Assembly (NCBI RefSeq): GCF_014204795.1
Contig: NZ_JACHMB010000001.1
Location: forward strand, 1,240,001-1,304,000
DNA: 64,000 nt
Direction: 5' to 3'
DNA from: Nonomuraea jabiensis
GTDB lineage: Bacteria > Actinomycetota > Actinomycetes > Streptosporangiales > Streptosporangiaceae
Position numbers and translations under genes: made by a program. Every line of letters starts with the position of its first letter. The stretch's first letter is position 1. Of the stretch, positions 57,216 to 64,000 are shown one piece after another. Below the pieces are notes generated by a model. It saw nothing but the letters and a program-made list of their open reading frames with translations. It was not told where the DNA came from and ran no database searches.

Positions 57216-58766
57216 TCAGGCAGACTGCAGCACTCGCTGGTGCAGCTGGGTGACGGCACTGCGGGCGGACTCCATGGCCCCCGCCTGCCATGCGATCAGA
57301 TGGGTGAGCCAGTCGCCCGCGAAGTAAACCCTTCCGGCGGGGCGTTGCAGAAAAGTGAAGGACGAATCAAAGTCGGGCCAGCGCACCCAGCCGCCCTGGA
57401 TGTGCGGCTGGCGGTCCCAGGCGATGGAGACGCTGGACAGGATGTTCTGGCGGTATTTGTCGCCGTGGATCTTCTTGCCCTGGGTGAGCGCTCTGCGCTT
57501 CCTGTCCTCGGGGGCGAGGGCCGCGTACAGCTCGGCGTTCCGCTCGGTGTTGTAGTAGCCGACGAGGAGGCCGCGCTCGGAGTGGTAGCCGTGGGAGGGG
57601 TACCAGATGTGGGTGATGTCCAGGTCGGTCTCGGTCACGCCGCCGTAGATGCGGTCCTCCAGCTCCCACCAGCGCCGGCCGTACTCCAGGCCGATCTTGC
57701 CGGCGGCGACCGGGATCGGGGTGCTGAGCGCGGTGGTGACCTGGGCGCCGAGATTGTGCGGGATCTTGGCGAGGATGTGGGGCGGCAGGGCGGCGATGCA
57801 GTAGTCGGCCTTGATGCCGCCGCCCTCCCAGGCGACCTCGACGCCGTCCGCCAGGTTGGTGATCTTGGTGACCTTGGCGCCGGTCCTGATCCGGTCGCGG
57901 CCGACCGCCTCCGTCAGCTTGGTGACGATGGCGTCCATGCCGCCGACGGGCTGGAACATGGGGGTGGCCTGGTCGTAGCCGAAGTCGTTGGTGATCGCCC
58001 GGCCGGTGCCGGCGGCGAGGACCTGGTGGAGGGTGCCCGGGGCGTCGAGGGGGGTGCCGGTGTCGATTGCCGGATATTTCGTGAAACCGCGGCGCATGGA
58101 CCCTTCGTATTCGTGCTTCGGGCCCAGGTCGCCGAATCTCCGGAGGAAGTCGAGCAGCGCTTCCTGGTCGGTCTTGCTGATGGCTCTGTCCAGCGCGCCG
58201 ACATTTGTCGCTTTTGCCAATAATTCCGCGATATAGCCGTACATGTCGGCTCGGGCGGTGCGCGCCCGCACCGTCCGGCCGTTGGTGTGCACGTAGGCGG
58301 CGGCGTTGTTGTTGACGAAGGTCTCGATGGGGATGCCCAGCTCACGGCAGTAGTCGAGGGTCACCATCCAGGGGGCGATCCGGCCGGGGCCCGCGTTGAA
58401 GTAGACGCCCTCGCCGAACTTCACGTCCTGGGCGGGCCCGTTCAGCTCGGCCAGCCGGTCGCCGCCGCGCAACGTGAGGTTCCGCCCGCCGGCCCTCTCC
58501 CTGGCCTCGAGGAGCGTGCAGTCGTAGCCGGCCTTGCCCAGCTCGTACGCGGCCGTCAGCCCCGCCACCCCGGCGCCGAGGATCACGACCTTCGCCGCCC
58601 CCTTGCCGCTCAGGCTGAAGTCGCCCGGCCGGGGAGCGGCGAACTGCTTGTCCTGCTCGGACGGCGCCAGGCCGAGGGCGCCCATGGCGGCGTACATGGC
58701 GCCCGCGCCGCCCACCGCCCCGATCCCGACGAGCAACCCCCGCCGGGTCAGCGCCGCACCCTCCAC
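57216..58766 (-). CDS. Secreted (Tat) flavin-dependent amine oxidase
   Basis: 516 residues. N-terminal twin-arginine signal LTRRGLLVGIGAVGGAGAMY, then the dinucleotide motif KVVILGAGVAGLTAAYELGKAGYDCTLLEARERAGGR (about residues 58-95). The C-terminal FAD motif is VYFAGDWLTHLIAWQAGAMESAR. This is the monoamine/L-amino-acid oxidase branch, which folds with FAD inside the cell before export. The start is put at GTG 58766, which has GGAGGGGAG 8 bp upstream; the longer GTG 58814 has no such site. Substrate unknown; amine or amino acid. It follows the M55 peptidase, 100 bp apart. Confidence 0.87.
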   Translation of the reverse strand: MEGAALTRRGLLVGIGAVGGAGAMYAAMGALGLAPSEQDKQFAAPRPGDFSLSGKGAAKVVILGAGVAGLTAAYELGKAGYDCTLLEARERAGGRNLTLRGGDRLAELNGPAQDVKFGEGVYFNAGPGRIAPWMVTLDYCRELGIPIETFVNNNAAAYVHTNGRTVRARTARADMYGYIAELLAKATNVGALDRAISKTDQEALLDFLRRFGDLGPKHEYEGSMRRGFTKYPAIDTGTPLDAPGTLHQVLAAGTGRAITNDFGYDQATPMFQPVGGMDAIVTKLTEAVGRDRIRTGAKVTKITNLADGVEVAWEGGGIKADYCIAALPPHILAKIPHNLGAQVTTALSTPIPVAAGKIGLEYGRRWWELEDRIYGGVTETDLDITHIWYPSHGYHSERGLLVGYYNTERNAELYAALAPEDRKRRALTQGKKIHGDKYRQNILSSVSIAWDRQPHIQGGWVRWPDFDSSFTFLQRPAGRVYFAGDWLTHLIAWQAGAMESARSAVTQLHQRVLQSA

Positions 58767-58866
58767 GCCGCCGTCTCCCCTCCGCGCTCCACAAAACCGC
58801 TCCGCACCGTACACCCGGCCGCAGACCCCCGCATTCCAGACGGCAGAGATCCGTAGAACGCCAGGG

Positions 58867-59709
58867 TCAGCCGTACGGGCCGCTGCCGCAGGCGATCTGG
58901 CCGCCGATGGTGGCGAAGATGCCGAACAGCGCCATGACCTGCGCGAAGTCGTCCGTCGTGAACTCGATGTGCCGCGGCCCCACCGACTTCACGCCCGGGA
59001 TCAGCGCCACGGCCGCCGCGATGGCGGTGGAGTTCCACTCCACCCCGAGCGTGTACGGCGCAGCCACCGCATAAGGCGTGAAGTCGCTCAACCGGTTGAG
59101 CGCACGAGCCGTAGCCTCACGGATCCTGGCCTGCGCGACGCTCGGCGGCAGCAACTCGGCGGAGAACTTGTCGATCCCCTTCTTCACCGCCACCGTCTCG
59201 ACGTCGCCGAGCACCTCGCGCGCCTCTTCCCCGACGGCCTCGTCCCCGGCCACCAGCACGACCGGCACCCCGTGGAACCCGGCGCAGGCCGCCACGAGCC
59301 GGGTCTCGCCGCACAGCTCGCCGTTCAGGTAGACGTTCTGGATCTCCTTGCCCATCCAGGTGTGGTTGAGCACGCCGTGCGGCACGCCCGCGCGGGCGTG
59401 GTAGCCGACGAAGCACGCCGCCTGGAACGACCCGTCGAGCCCCTGGGCCATCCGCTGCGCCTTGCCCGGGCCGCGGATGAGGCTGGCGCGCGGGTCGAGC
59501 AGGTCGATCCGGAGGTTCTTGGTGGAGCCGTGGGCGTCGTTGACCAGGACGCTGCTCGCCCCGGCGGCGAAGGCGCCCTCGATGGCGGCGTTCGCGTCGG
59601 CCGTCATCAGCTCGCAGCCGCGTTCGTACCCGCGTTTGCCGGCGTGCATCTCCTCGGGGTCGGTCAGCCCCGTCACGCCCTCCATGTCGACGGACAGATA
59701 AACCTTCAC
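58867..59709 (-). CDS. M55 family D-aminopeptidase
   Basis: 280 residues of the DppA-type zinc peptidases which cleave D-amino acid peptides in the cytoplasm. Metal ligands are visible in SVDMEGVTG (Asp and Glu, residues 8-10), NDAHGSTKN (His), GYHARAGVPHGVLNHT (His) and NGELCGETR (Glu). A role in recycling peptidoglycan peptides is the family expectation. It starts 16 bp after the PP-loop gene on the same strand, so the two form an operon with the coiled-coil protein. Confidence 0.88.
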   Translation of the reverse strand: MKVYLSVDMEGVTGLTDPEEMHAGKRGYERGCELMTADANAAIEGAFAAGASSVLVNDAHGSTKNLRIDLLDPRASLIRGPGKAQRMAQGLDGSFQAACFVGYHARAGVPHGVLNHTWMGKEIQNVYLNGELCGETRLVAACAGFHGVPVVLVAGDEAVGEEAREVLGDVETVAVKKGIDKFSAELLPPSVAQARIREATARALNRLSDFTPYAVAAPYTLGVEWNSTAIAAAVALIPGVKSVGPRHIEFTTDDFAQVMALFGIFATIGGQIACGSGPYG

Positions 59710-59725
59710 GCTCTTCCACTCCTCA

Positions 59726-60931
59726 TCAGGCGCCCCATGTCTCCACCCGGCGGACCTCGTCCTCCGTCATGAGCCCCACGTGCTTCTCGACGAACGCCGT
59801 GGCCTCCTCGCGCCACTGGGCCGGGATCTCGGCCAGGGCCCGCGGGTAGCAGTGGTCCAGCCAGGCCGTCGACTCCTCCGAGACGTCGAAGTAGTCGAGC
59901 GCCTTGGCGAAGAGCGTGTTCTCGATGCCGGGGACGCGGGCGAACCCGTACTGGATCATCTCCTGCCCCCCGTACGGCGGCTTCTTGAGGTACTTCTGCG
60001 CGACGGGGCGATCGGCGGTGATGGGGGTGTCGAGGGGGCGGCGCTCGACGGCCGCCTGGATGAGCTCCTTGTAGAGGCACTTCCCGCAGGTACGGCACGG
60101 GCCGTCGGTGCCGCGCAGGCACCAGCGCACGTAGTCCTTGAGGTCGGACCCCAGAGCCAGGCGCATCGTGGTGGCCTCGCTCACCCCGCCGACGGGCAGC
60201 ACGATGTGCACGCCGGCGGCCGCGAACAGCCGGCCCCACCTGCCGTGCGGCGACCACATGGGGTTGTCGGGCGTGTAGCGCCACAGGTAACGGCCCCCGC
60301 CGAGCCAGCGCGAGCCGAGCTCGTAGCCGAAGCCCAGCCCGCCGAGGTCCAGCTGGTCGGCGAGCAGCAGCGCGCCGGCCGCGACCGCGTGGTGCTCCGG
60401 ATAGCCGGGGCGCGGCTCGGCCAGGGTGAACTCGAGGTCGGAGGTGACCGTGCTCAGCTCGCGCCCGGTCTGGGCGGCGAGCTTGGCCAGGACGTCCGAC
60501 CGGTAGTGGGACCAGCGGTTGGGCACGCGCGGGTGCGGCACCCGGCGAAAATGCACGAACGGCGCCTGCGGGTAGACGGTGGCCGCCGCCACGGAGTCCG
60601 CGCCACCGCTGTAGGAGATCGCGAGCCGGGCCCCGGGACGGCGCGGCTCGGCGCCCACCGGCCCCGCCTCGACGCCCCATCCGGAGTGCAGGGCGTCGGC
60701 GAGCTCCGCCGAGATGGCGCGGTCGAAGGAGATGCGCTTCCTCGTCCACGGCGCCACGACCGTCCAGGCGGCGACCGCGAAGAGGTCCGGGTGGGCGTCT
60801 GCGGGGACGCCGCCGATGGAGCAGGAGTTGATGGCCAGCTTGATGGGGTGCTCGTCGGAGGCCTTGCCGGTGATCTCGTCCTCGGCGTCGAGGCGGAAGG
60901 TCAGGCTCGTGCCGGTCCAGGTCACGCGCAC
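59726..60931 (-). CDS. PP-loop (QueC-like) ATP-pyrophosphatase family protein
   Basis: 401 residues. An N-terminal domain of unknown fold (1-115) is followed by LAISYSGGADSVAAATVYP (the SGGxDS loop of ATP pyrophosphatases, about residue 110). WCLRGTDGPCRTCGKCLYK (about residue 275) gives the four-cysteine zinc site of QueC-like members, in the C-x8-C-x2-C-x2-C spacing. The usual role is adenylation of a carboxylate or amide on a small molecule or nucleobase. No QueD, QueE or QueF neighbours are present, so preQ0 synthesis is unlikely. It resembles DUF6395 proteins reported near polysaccharide genes. GTG 60931 follows GGGGGAG; GTG 60925 overlaps the previous stop. Confidence 0.65.
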   Translation of the reverse strand: MRVTWTGTSLTFRLDAEDEITGKASDEHPIKLAINSCSIGGVPADAHPDLFAVAAWTVVAPWTRKRISFDRAISAELADALHSGWGVEAGPVGAEPRRPGARLAISYSGGADSVAAATVYPQAPFVHFRRVPHPRVPNRWSHYRSDVLAKLAAQTGRELSTVTSDLEFTLAEPRPGYPEHHAVAAGALLLADQLDLGGLGFGYELGSRWLGGGRYLWRYTPDNPMWSPHGRWGRLFAAAGVHIVLPVGGVSEATTMRLALGSDLKDYVRWCLRGTDGPCRTCGKCLYKELIQAAVERRPLDTPITADRPVAQKYLKKPPYGGQEMIQYGFARVPGIENTLFAKALDYFDVSEESTAWLDHCYPRALAEIPAQWREEATAFVEKHVGLMTEDEVRRVETWGA

Positions 60932-61284
60932 GGCTGCTCCCCCGGTTGCCCGGAAGCGCGGCCGGCGCGCAGGTCGTCGATGGCCTGCCAGACCAGGACC
61001 TCGTTCTGGAGCACGCCGTCCAGCGCCTTCGCCGTCTCTTGGGCGAGCCGGTGGGTGTCGTCGAGCTTCGTCTTGTCAGCCCTGCTGATCCCGGAGCCGG
61101 TCGGGCGGGCGTTCCTGAGCCGCTCCACCTCGCTCTGGAGGGTGGCCATCTCCCGCCGGAGCGTCTGGACCTCCCAGAGCGCGTCCCTGATGTCCTGACG
61201 GTGGTCGGAAATGGAGATATAGCGGGAGTCAAACCATGTACGCACGGCCTTCCGGAGCCGCGCAGGGACCAGGACGCGCATCAT
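60922..61284 (-). CDS. Small coiled-coil protein coupled to the PP-loop gene
   Basis: 120 residues, no family recognised. A basic, hydrophobic start (MMRVLVPARLRKAVRTWFDSRYISISDH) is followed by a coiled-coil of about 35 residues (LWEVQTLRREMATLQSEVERLRNA) and, after a Gly/Ser turn, a second helix (LDDTHRLAQETAKALDGVLQNEVLVWQAIDDLRAG). The stop overlaps the PP-loop start by 10 bp. Being the first gene of the operon, it may be a membrane-peripheral adaptor for the enzyme. The function is an inference from coupling alone. Confidence 0.6.
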   Translation of the reverse strand: MMRVLVPARLRKAVRTWFDSRYISISDHRQDIRDALWEVQTLRREMATLQSEVERLRNARPTGSGISRADKTKLDDTHRLAQETAKALDGVLQNEVLVWQAIDDLRAGRASGQPGEQPCA

Positions 61285-61353
61285 GAAACGCCACCATACT
61301 GGCAAACCCGCGCCCGATAGGACGAGCCGTTCGAATGGGTCGACTTTCCCTTT

Positions 61354-62127
61354 TCACCGGCCCGTGAACTTGGGCTTGGCCTTTTCCGCGAAGGCCCGCA
61401 TGCCGATCTTGGCGTCGTCCGTGGCGAACAGCCCGGCGAACTGCAGGCGCTCGATCTCGAGCCCCGTGTCGAGGTCGGCCTCCAGGCCCTGATCGACCGC
61501 TTGCTTGGCGGCGCGGAGCGCGACCGAGGGGCCGCCGACGAACGTGGCGGCCCACTCCAGGGCGGCCGTGTAGACCTGCTCGTCGGGCACCACCCGGTCC
61601 ACCAGGCCCAGGGCGAGGGCCTCGGCGGCGGGCACGTGGCGGCCCGTGAAGATCAGGTCCTTGGCCCGCGCCGGACCGATCAGGCGGGGCAGGCGCTGGG
61701 TGCCGCCCGCGCCGGGGATGAGGCCGAGCAGGATCTCCGGCTGCCCGAGCTTGGCCGACTCCCCCGCGACCCTGAAGTCGGCGCAGAGGGCGAGCTCGCA
61801 GCCGCCGCCCAGCGCGTAGCCGGTGACGGCGGCGATGACCGGCTTGCCGATCCGCGCGACCTCGGTGAAGCAGGCCTGGAGCGTACGGGAGTGGGCGGCC
61901 ATGTCGGCGTAGGACATGTCAGCCATCTCCTTGATGTCCACGCCCGCGGCGAAGACCTTCTCACCGCCGTAGACGATCACGGCCTGCACCTGCGGGTCGG
62001 CGTCCACCTCGCGGGCCGCCTCGACGATCTCCCGCTGGACCTGCATGTTGAGGGCGTTCATCTTCGGACGGTCAAGACGGATCGTGGCGATCTGGTCGGC
62101 CACCTCGACGCTCACAAACTCACCCAT
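61354..62127 (-). CDS. Enoyl-CoA hydratase/isomerase (crotonase) family protein
   Basis: 257 residues. The oxyanion-hole segments FAAGVDIKEMADM (about residue 65) and GYALGGGCELALCADFRVA (about 105) are standard. The first catalytic Glu is in LGQPEILLGLIPGAGGTQRLPRLIG; the second position, usually Glu, is Asp in RAKDLIFTG. Hydration of 2-enoyl-CoA in fatty-acid oxidation is the default role; the Glu-to-Asp change may mean an isomerase or another acyl-CoA substrate. ATG 62127 is preferred to the earlier ATG 62163. It is 47 bp after the HhH-GPD gene. Confidence 0.88.
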   Translation of the reverse strand: MGEFVSVEVADQIATIRLDRPKMNALNMQVQREIVEAAREVDADPQVQAVIVYGGEKVFAAGVDIKEMADMSYADMAAHSRTLQACFTEVARIGKPVIAAVTGYALGGGCELALCADFRVAGESAKLGQPEILLGLIPGAGGTQRLPRLIGPARAKDLIFTGRHVPAAEALALGLVDRVVPDEQVYTAALEWAATFVGGPSVALRAAKQAVDQGLEADLDTGLEIERLQFAGLFATDDAKIGMRAFAEKAKPKFTGR

Positions 62128-62173
62128 GAGCCCGAACCTAACAGAGTGATCGCGTTCGTCCATGGCACCACGG

Positions 62174-62827
62174 TCAGCGGGCGGCGGAGATCACCTCGTC
62201 CACCGTCTTCCTGCTCCGGGAGGCGCGGACGAGCGCCGCCGACAGCCGGGCCAGCTCGTCGCCGGAGTGGGCCAGCTCGGCCAGCGGGCGCGCCTGGCGG
62301 GGCAGCCCGAGCTTGCCCGCGCCCTCCAGCACCCGCTGGTCCAGGTGCGGCGCCACCTGCGGCCACACGGCCTGGACCTCGCGCAGGAAGATGTCGGCCC
62401 CCGTCGGGCCGATGCCCGGGAACTCCGTCAGCAGCGCCGCGATCCTGCGGTCGTCGCCGCCGGCCTCCTCGCGCAGGCGGCGCAGGTCGCCCTTCCAGCG
62501 GTCGAGGAGCAGTTCGGCGCCCTTGCCCAGCATCGTCGAGGTGCGTTCGTCGTAGCGGACGTAGTGGCCGCGGTCCAGCGCGTCCACCCGGTCCTGCCAG
62601 CTCGCCTCCCGCATGGCCTTCGGCGTGCCGTACCCGGCCTCGAACAGCTCCCTGGCGCCCGCGACGGCGACCTCGGCCGAGATGCGCGCGCTGAGCAGCG
62701 TGGCCAGGACGAGCAGTTGGTAGAGAGGCTTGGGCCGGTCGGCGAGTCTGATGCCGGCCTCGCGGGCGAACGTCCGGCCGTACCGGTCGAGCAGCACGTC
62801 CACGACGGCCTTCTCGGTCTTCCCCAT
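62174..62827 (-). CDS. HhH-GPD (endonuclease III-like) protein
   Basis: 217 residues with the HhH-GPD fold. The helix-hairpin-helix is LLTEFPGIGPTGADIFLREV (about residue 135). The catalytic Lys that endonuclease III carries in this hairpin is replaced by Thr (GPTGAD), and the C-terminal four-Cys Fe-S loop is absent. The Asp of the family is kept in APHLDQRVLEGAG. It may be a mono-functional glycosylase or a DNA-binding derivative. ATG 62827 gives the expected length, and the next gene is divergent. Confidence 0.75.
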   Translation of the reverse strand: MGKTEKAVVDVLLDRYGRTFAREAGIRLADRPKPLYQLLVLATLLSARISAEVAVAGARELFEAGYGTPKAMREASWQDRVDALDRGHYVRYDERTSTMLGKGAELLLDRWKGDLRRLREEAGGDDRRIAALLTEFPGIGPTGADIFLREVQAVWPQVAPHLDQRVLEGAGKLGLPRQARPLAELAHSGDELARLSAALVRASRSRKTVDEVISAAR

Positions 62828-62921
62828 GCCCGCCCGCTACCCGGGGCGTGTCGTGACATGCCGGGTTTGGGGTGGAGGTCGCTGGGGAGGCGGAGGGTTG
62901 GCGACTGCGAAGGAGCTAGCC

Positions 62922-63206
62922 GTGCTGACCTTGACTGACAACGCCGTCGAGGCGATCCGCGATCTGATGGTCGGAGAGGACGTGCCCGCCGACGCGGGCC
63001 TGCGCATCTCCCCGAAGCCCGACGAGGCGGGAACGCTGGAGCTCTCGCTGACGAGTACACCGGAGGCGGGTGACCAGGTCGTCGAGAAGGAGAACGTCCG
63101 CGTCTTCGTCGCCGAGGACGTGGTCGAGATCCTCGACGACAAGGCGCTCGACGCCCAGCCGGGCGCGCCGGGGCAGCCGATGTTCCGGCTGGGACGGCGG
63201 GCCTGA
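62922..63206 (+). CDS. HesB/IscA-like protein without cysteines
   Basis: 94 residues, GTG 62922 behind AAGGAG at 7 bp. LTLTDNAVEAIRDLMVGEDVPADAGLRI and DQVVEKENVRVFVAEDVVEILDDKALDA follow the IscA/HesB-type fold, but none of the three Fe-S-binding cysteines is present. This Cys-less version is common in actinobacteria, annotated as HesB-like or adhesin, with unknown role. It lies divergent to the HhH-GPD gene and is convergent with the rhodanese-CBS gene, 6 bp apart. Confidence 0.75.
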   Translation: MLTLTDNAVEAIRDLMVGEDVPADAGLRISPKPDEAGTLELSLTSTPEAGDQVVEKENVRVFVAEDVVEILDDKALDAQPGAPGQPMFRLGRRA

Positions 63207-63212
63207 CAGGGC

Positions 63213-63902
63213 CTAGCCGAAATCGGGCCCGGTCTCGGGCGGCCGCACGTCGCCCAGCCCGAACAGGCCCACCAGCGTCCCGTCCACCCGGGTGACGACG
63301 ACGTGGTCCACCTTGGCCCGGTCCATGCGCCGGACCAGCGGTTCGAGCTCCTCGCTCGGCCGTACGGTGGTCACGCCGACCCGCATGGCCCGCTCGGCGA
63401 CGCCGTCCAGGTCGGCGCCCTTGAGCTCGCGCGAGCCGATGACGCCCTGGACCACGTCGTCGTCGTCCACGACCACCGCCAGCCCGGCCGGGTCGGCGAT
63501 GATGCGCTCGGTGACCTCGTCCAGGGGGTCGCCCAGGGAGGCCCGTACGGGGTCGCGGCGCAGGTACCGCGACACCAGCGTGGCCGCGCCCTCGTAGGGC
63601 AGGTCCGCGGAGAGCCAGTCCATCTTGCCCTGCCGGTAGTCGTACACGTCCTCGAACCCGAGGCGTTCGAGCCGGTGGGCGGCCCGCGGGCTCAGGTCGC
63701 AGAGCCAGTCGTGGCAGTAGACGACGACCGGCCGCCCCGGGTCCAGCTCGCCGGCGGACGTGCGCATGGCGCCGAGCGGCAGGTGCACGGCCGCGGGCAG
63801 GTGCGCCCACGTGTACTCCTTCTCCGGCAGCACCTCCACGAGCTGGGCGCGCCGGTCGGCGACCAGGTCCCGCACGGCTTCGCGATCGATGATGTTCGTC
63901 AT
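63213..63902 (-). CDS. Rhodanese-CBS fusion protein
   Basis: 229 residues. The N-terminal rhodanese domain (1-105) has VVVYCHDWLCDLSPRAAHRLERLGF as its active-site loop with Cys, followed by KMDWLSADLP. The C-terminal part (about 110-225) holds two CBS motifs (DPLDEVTERIIADPAGLAVVVDDDDVVQGVIGSREL and VRPSEELEPLVRRMDRAKVDHVVVTRVDGTLVGLFGLGD). Sulfur transfer controlled by adenosyl ligands is a reasonable guess. ATG 63902 lies 24 bp after a CRP-like site. Confidence 0.85.
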   Translation of the reverse strand: MTNIIDREAVRDLVADRRAQLVEVLPEKEYTWAHLPAAVHLPLGAMRTSAGELDPGRPVVVYCHDWLCDLSPRAAHRLERLGFEDVYDYRQGKMDWLSADLPYEGAATLVSRYLRRDPVRASLGDPLDEVTERIIADPAGLAVVVDDDDVVQGVIGSRELKGADLDGVAERAMRVGVTTVRPSEELEPLVRRMDRAKVDHVVVTRVDGTLVGLFGLGDVRPPETGPDFG

Positions 63903-63925
63903 GACGTCTCCCCTGCCCCCAGACA

Positions 63926-63939
63926 GTGATGTGTGTCAC
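63926..63939. promoter_or_regulatory. CRP/FNR-type binding site
   Basis: GTGATGTGTGTCAC is a perfect GTGA-N6-TCAC core, lying 24-37 bp before the rhodanese-CBS start and 33 bp before the start of the partial gene at 63972. It fits Crp-type regulators of actinobacteria. It is positioned to act on both divergent genes. Confidence 0.6.
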
Positions 63940-63971
63940 CATGACGGGGCGTCCTATTCAGGGAGTGCCCG

Positions 63972-64000
63972 ATGTGTGACGATCCGCTGCTGCCCGCTCC
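63972..64000 (+). CDS. Start of a gene cut by the window edge
   Basis: GGGAG (63961-63965) is followed after 6 bp by ATG 63972, then MCDDPLLPA to the end of the window. Nothing further can be said of the product. The start is divergent from the rhodanese-CBS gene. Confidence 0.35.

Overview
The window is GC-rich actinobacterial chromosomal DNA (about 70% GC, many GTG starts, frequent ATGA/GTGA start-stop overlaps, several apparent leaderless promoters). Gene content and order (etfBA, cysteine desulfurase, mnmA, ligA, GGDEF-EAL gene, gatCAB, then ilvBNC next to a second GGDEF-EAL gene) match the conserved core region known from Streptomyces. The serine/threonine kinase set, VanW protein and Rpn-type nuclease suggest Streptosporangiales, perhaps a Nonomuraea-like organism. 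That placement is recalled from known gene order, not searched. No rRNA, tRNA or CRISPR array was seen.

Layout. 1-7.6 kb is accessory: a tiny Cys-rich peptide, map, a PadR/siderophore-interacting-protein pair with a perfect operator, a secreted RTX-like gene with a broken tail, HIT, NUDIX, methyltransferase and quinone-oxidoreductase genes, a thioesterase, and an antitoxin with a wrecked toxin. 7.6-11.1 kb is ilvBNC (branched-chain amino acids) with a complete leader-peptide attenuator. 11-18.4 kb holds a GGDEF-EAL protein, a 2-hydroxyacid dehydrogenase, a PQQ-type dehydrogenase lipoprotein, a G-rich low-complexity stretch and a VanW protein. 18.5-23.9 kb is a CitAB/DctSR-like two-component system divergent from tctCBA (tricarboxylate uptake). 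23.8-38.8 kb is largely core: an MFS exporter, gatCAB, a second GGDEF-EAL protein, a direct-repeat spacer, ligA, a methionine-synthase-like protein, mnmA and a cysteine desulfurase.

38.8-47.1 kb has a TetR gene with a palindromic promoter, an MFS transporter, a rhomboid-like protein, an ABC transporter coupled to a two-component system, and an ECF sigma factor with a membrane partner. 47.1-49.5 kb is a decayed patch: an orphan antitoxin, PIN-toxin debris and an Rpn-type nuclease gene between two copies of a hairpin-rich repeat. 49.5-56.5 kb holds etfBA and three tandem membrane-associated serine/threonine kinases. 56.6-64 kb holds a YbaK deacylase, a Tat-type flavin amine oxidase, an M55 peptidase, a PP-loop (QueC-like) enzyme with a coiled-coil partner, enoyl-CoA hydratase, an HhH-GPD protein, a Cys-less HesB-like protein and a rhodanese-CBS protein.

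The points most worth a second look are the ilvB attenuator, the repeat-flanked Rpn gene, the PP-loop/coiled-coil/M55 operon, the Cys-rich micropeptide at the left edge, and the operator palindromes that fix autoregulation of PadR and TetR.
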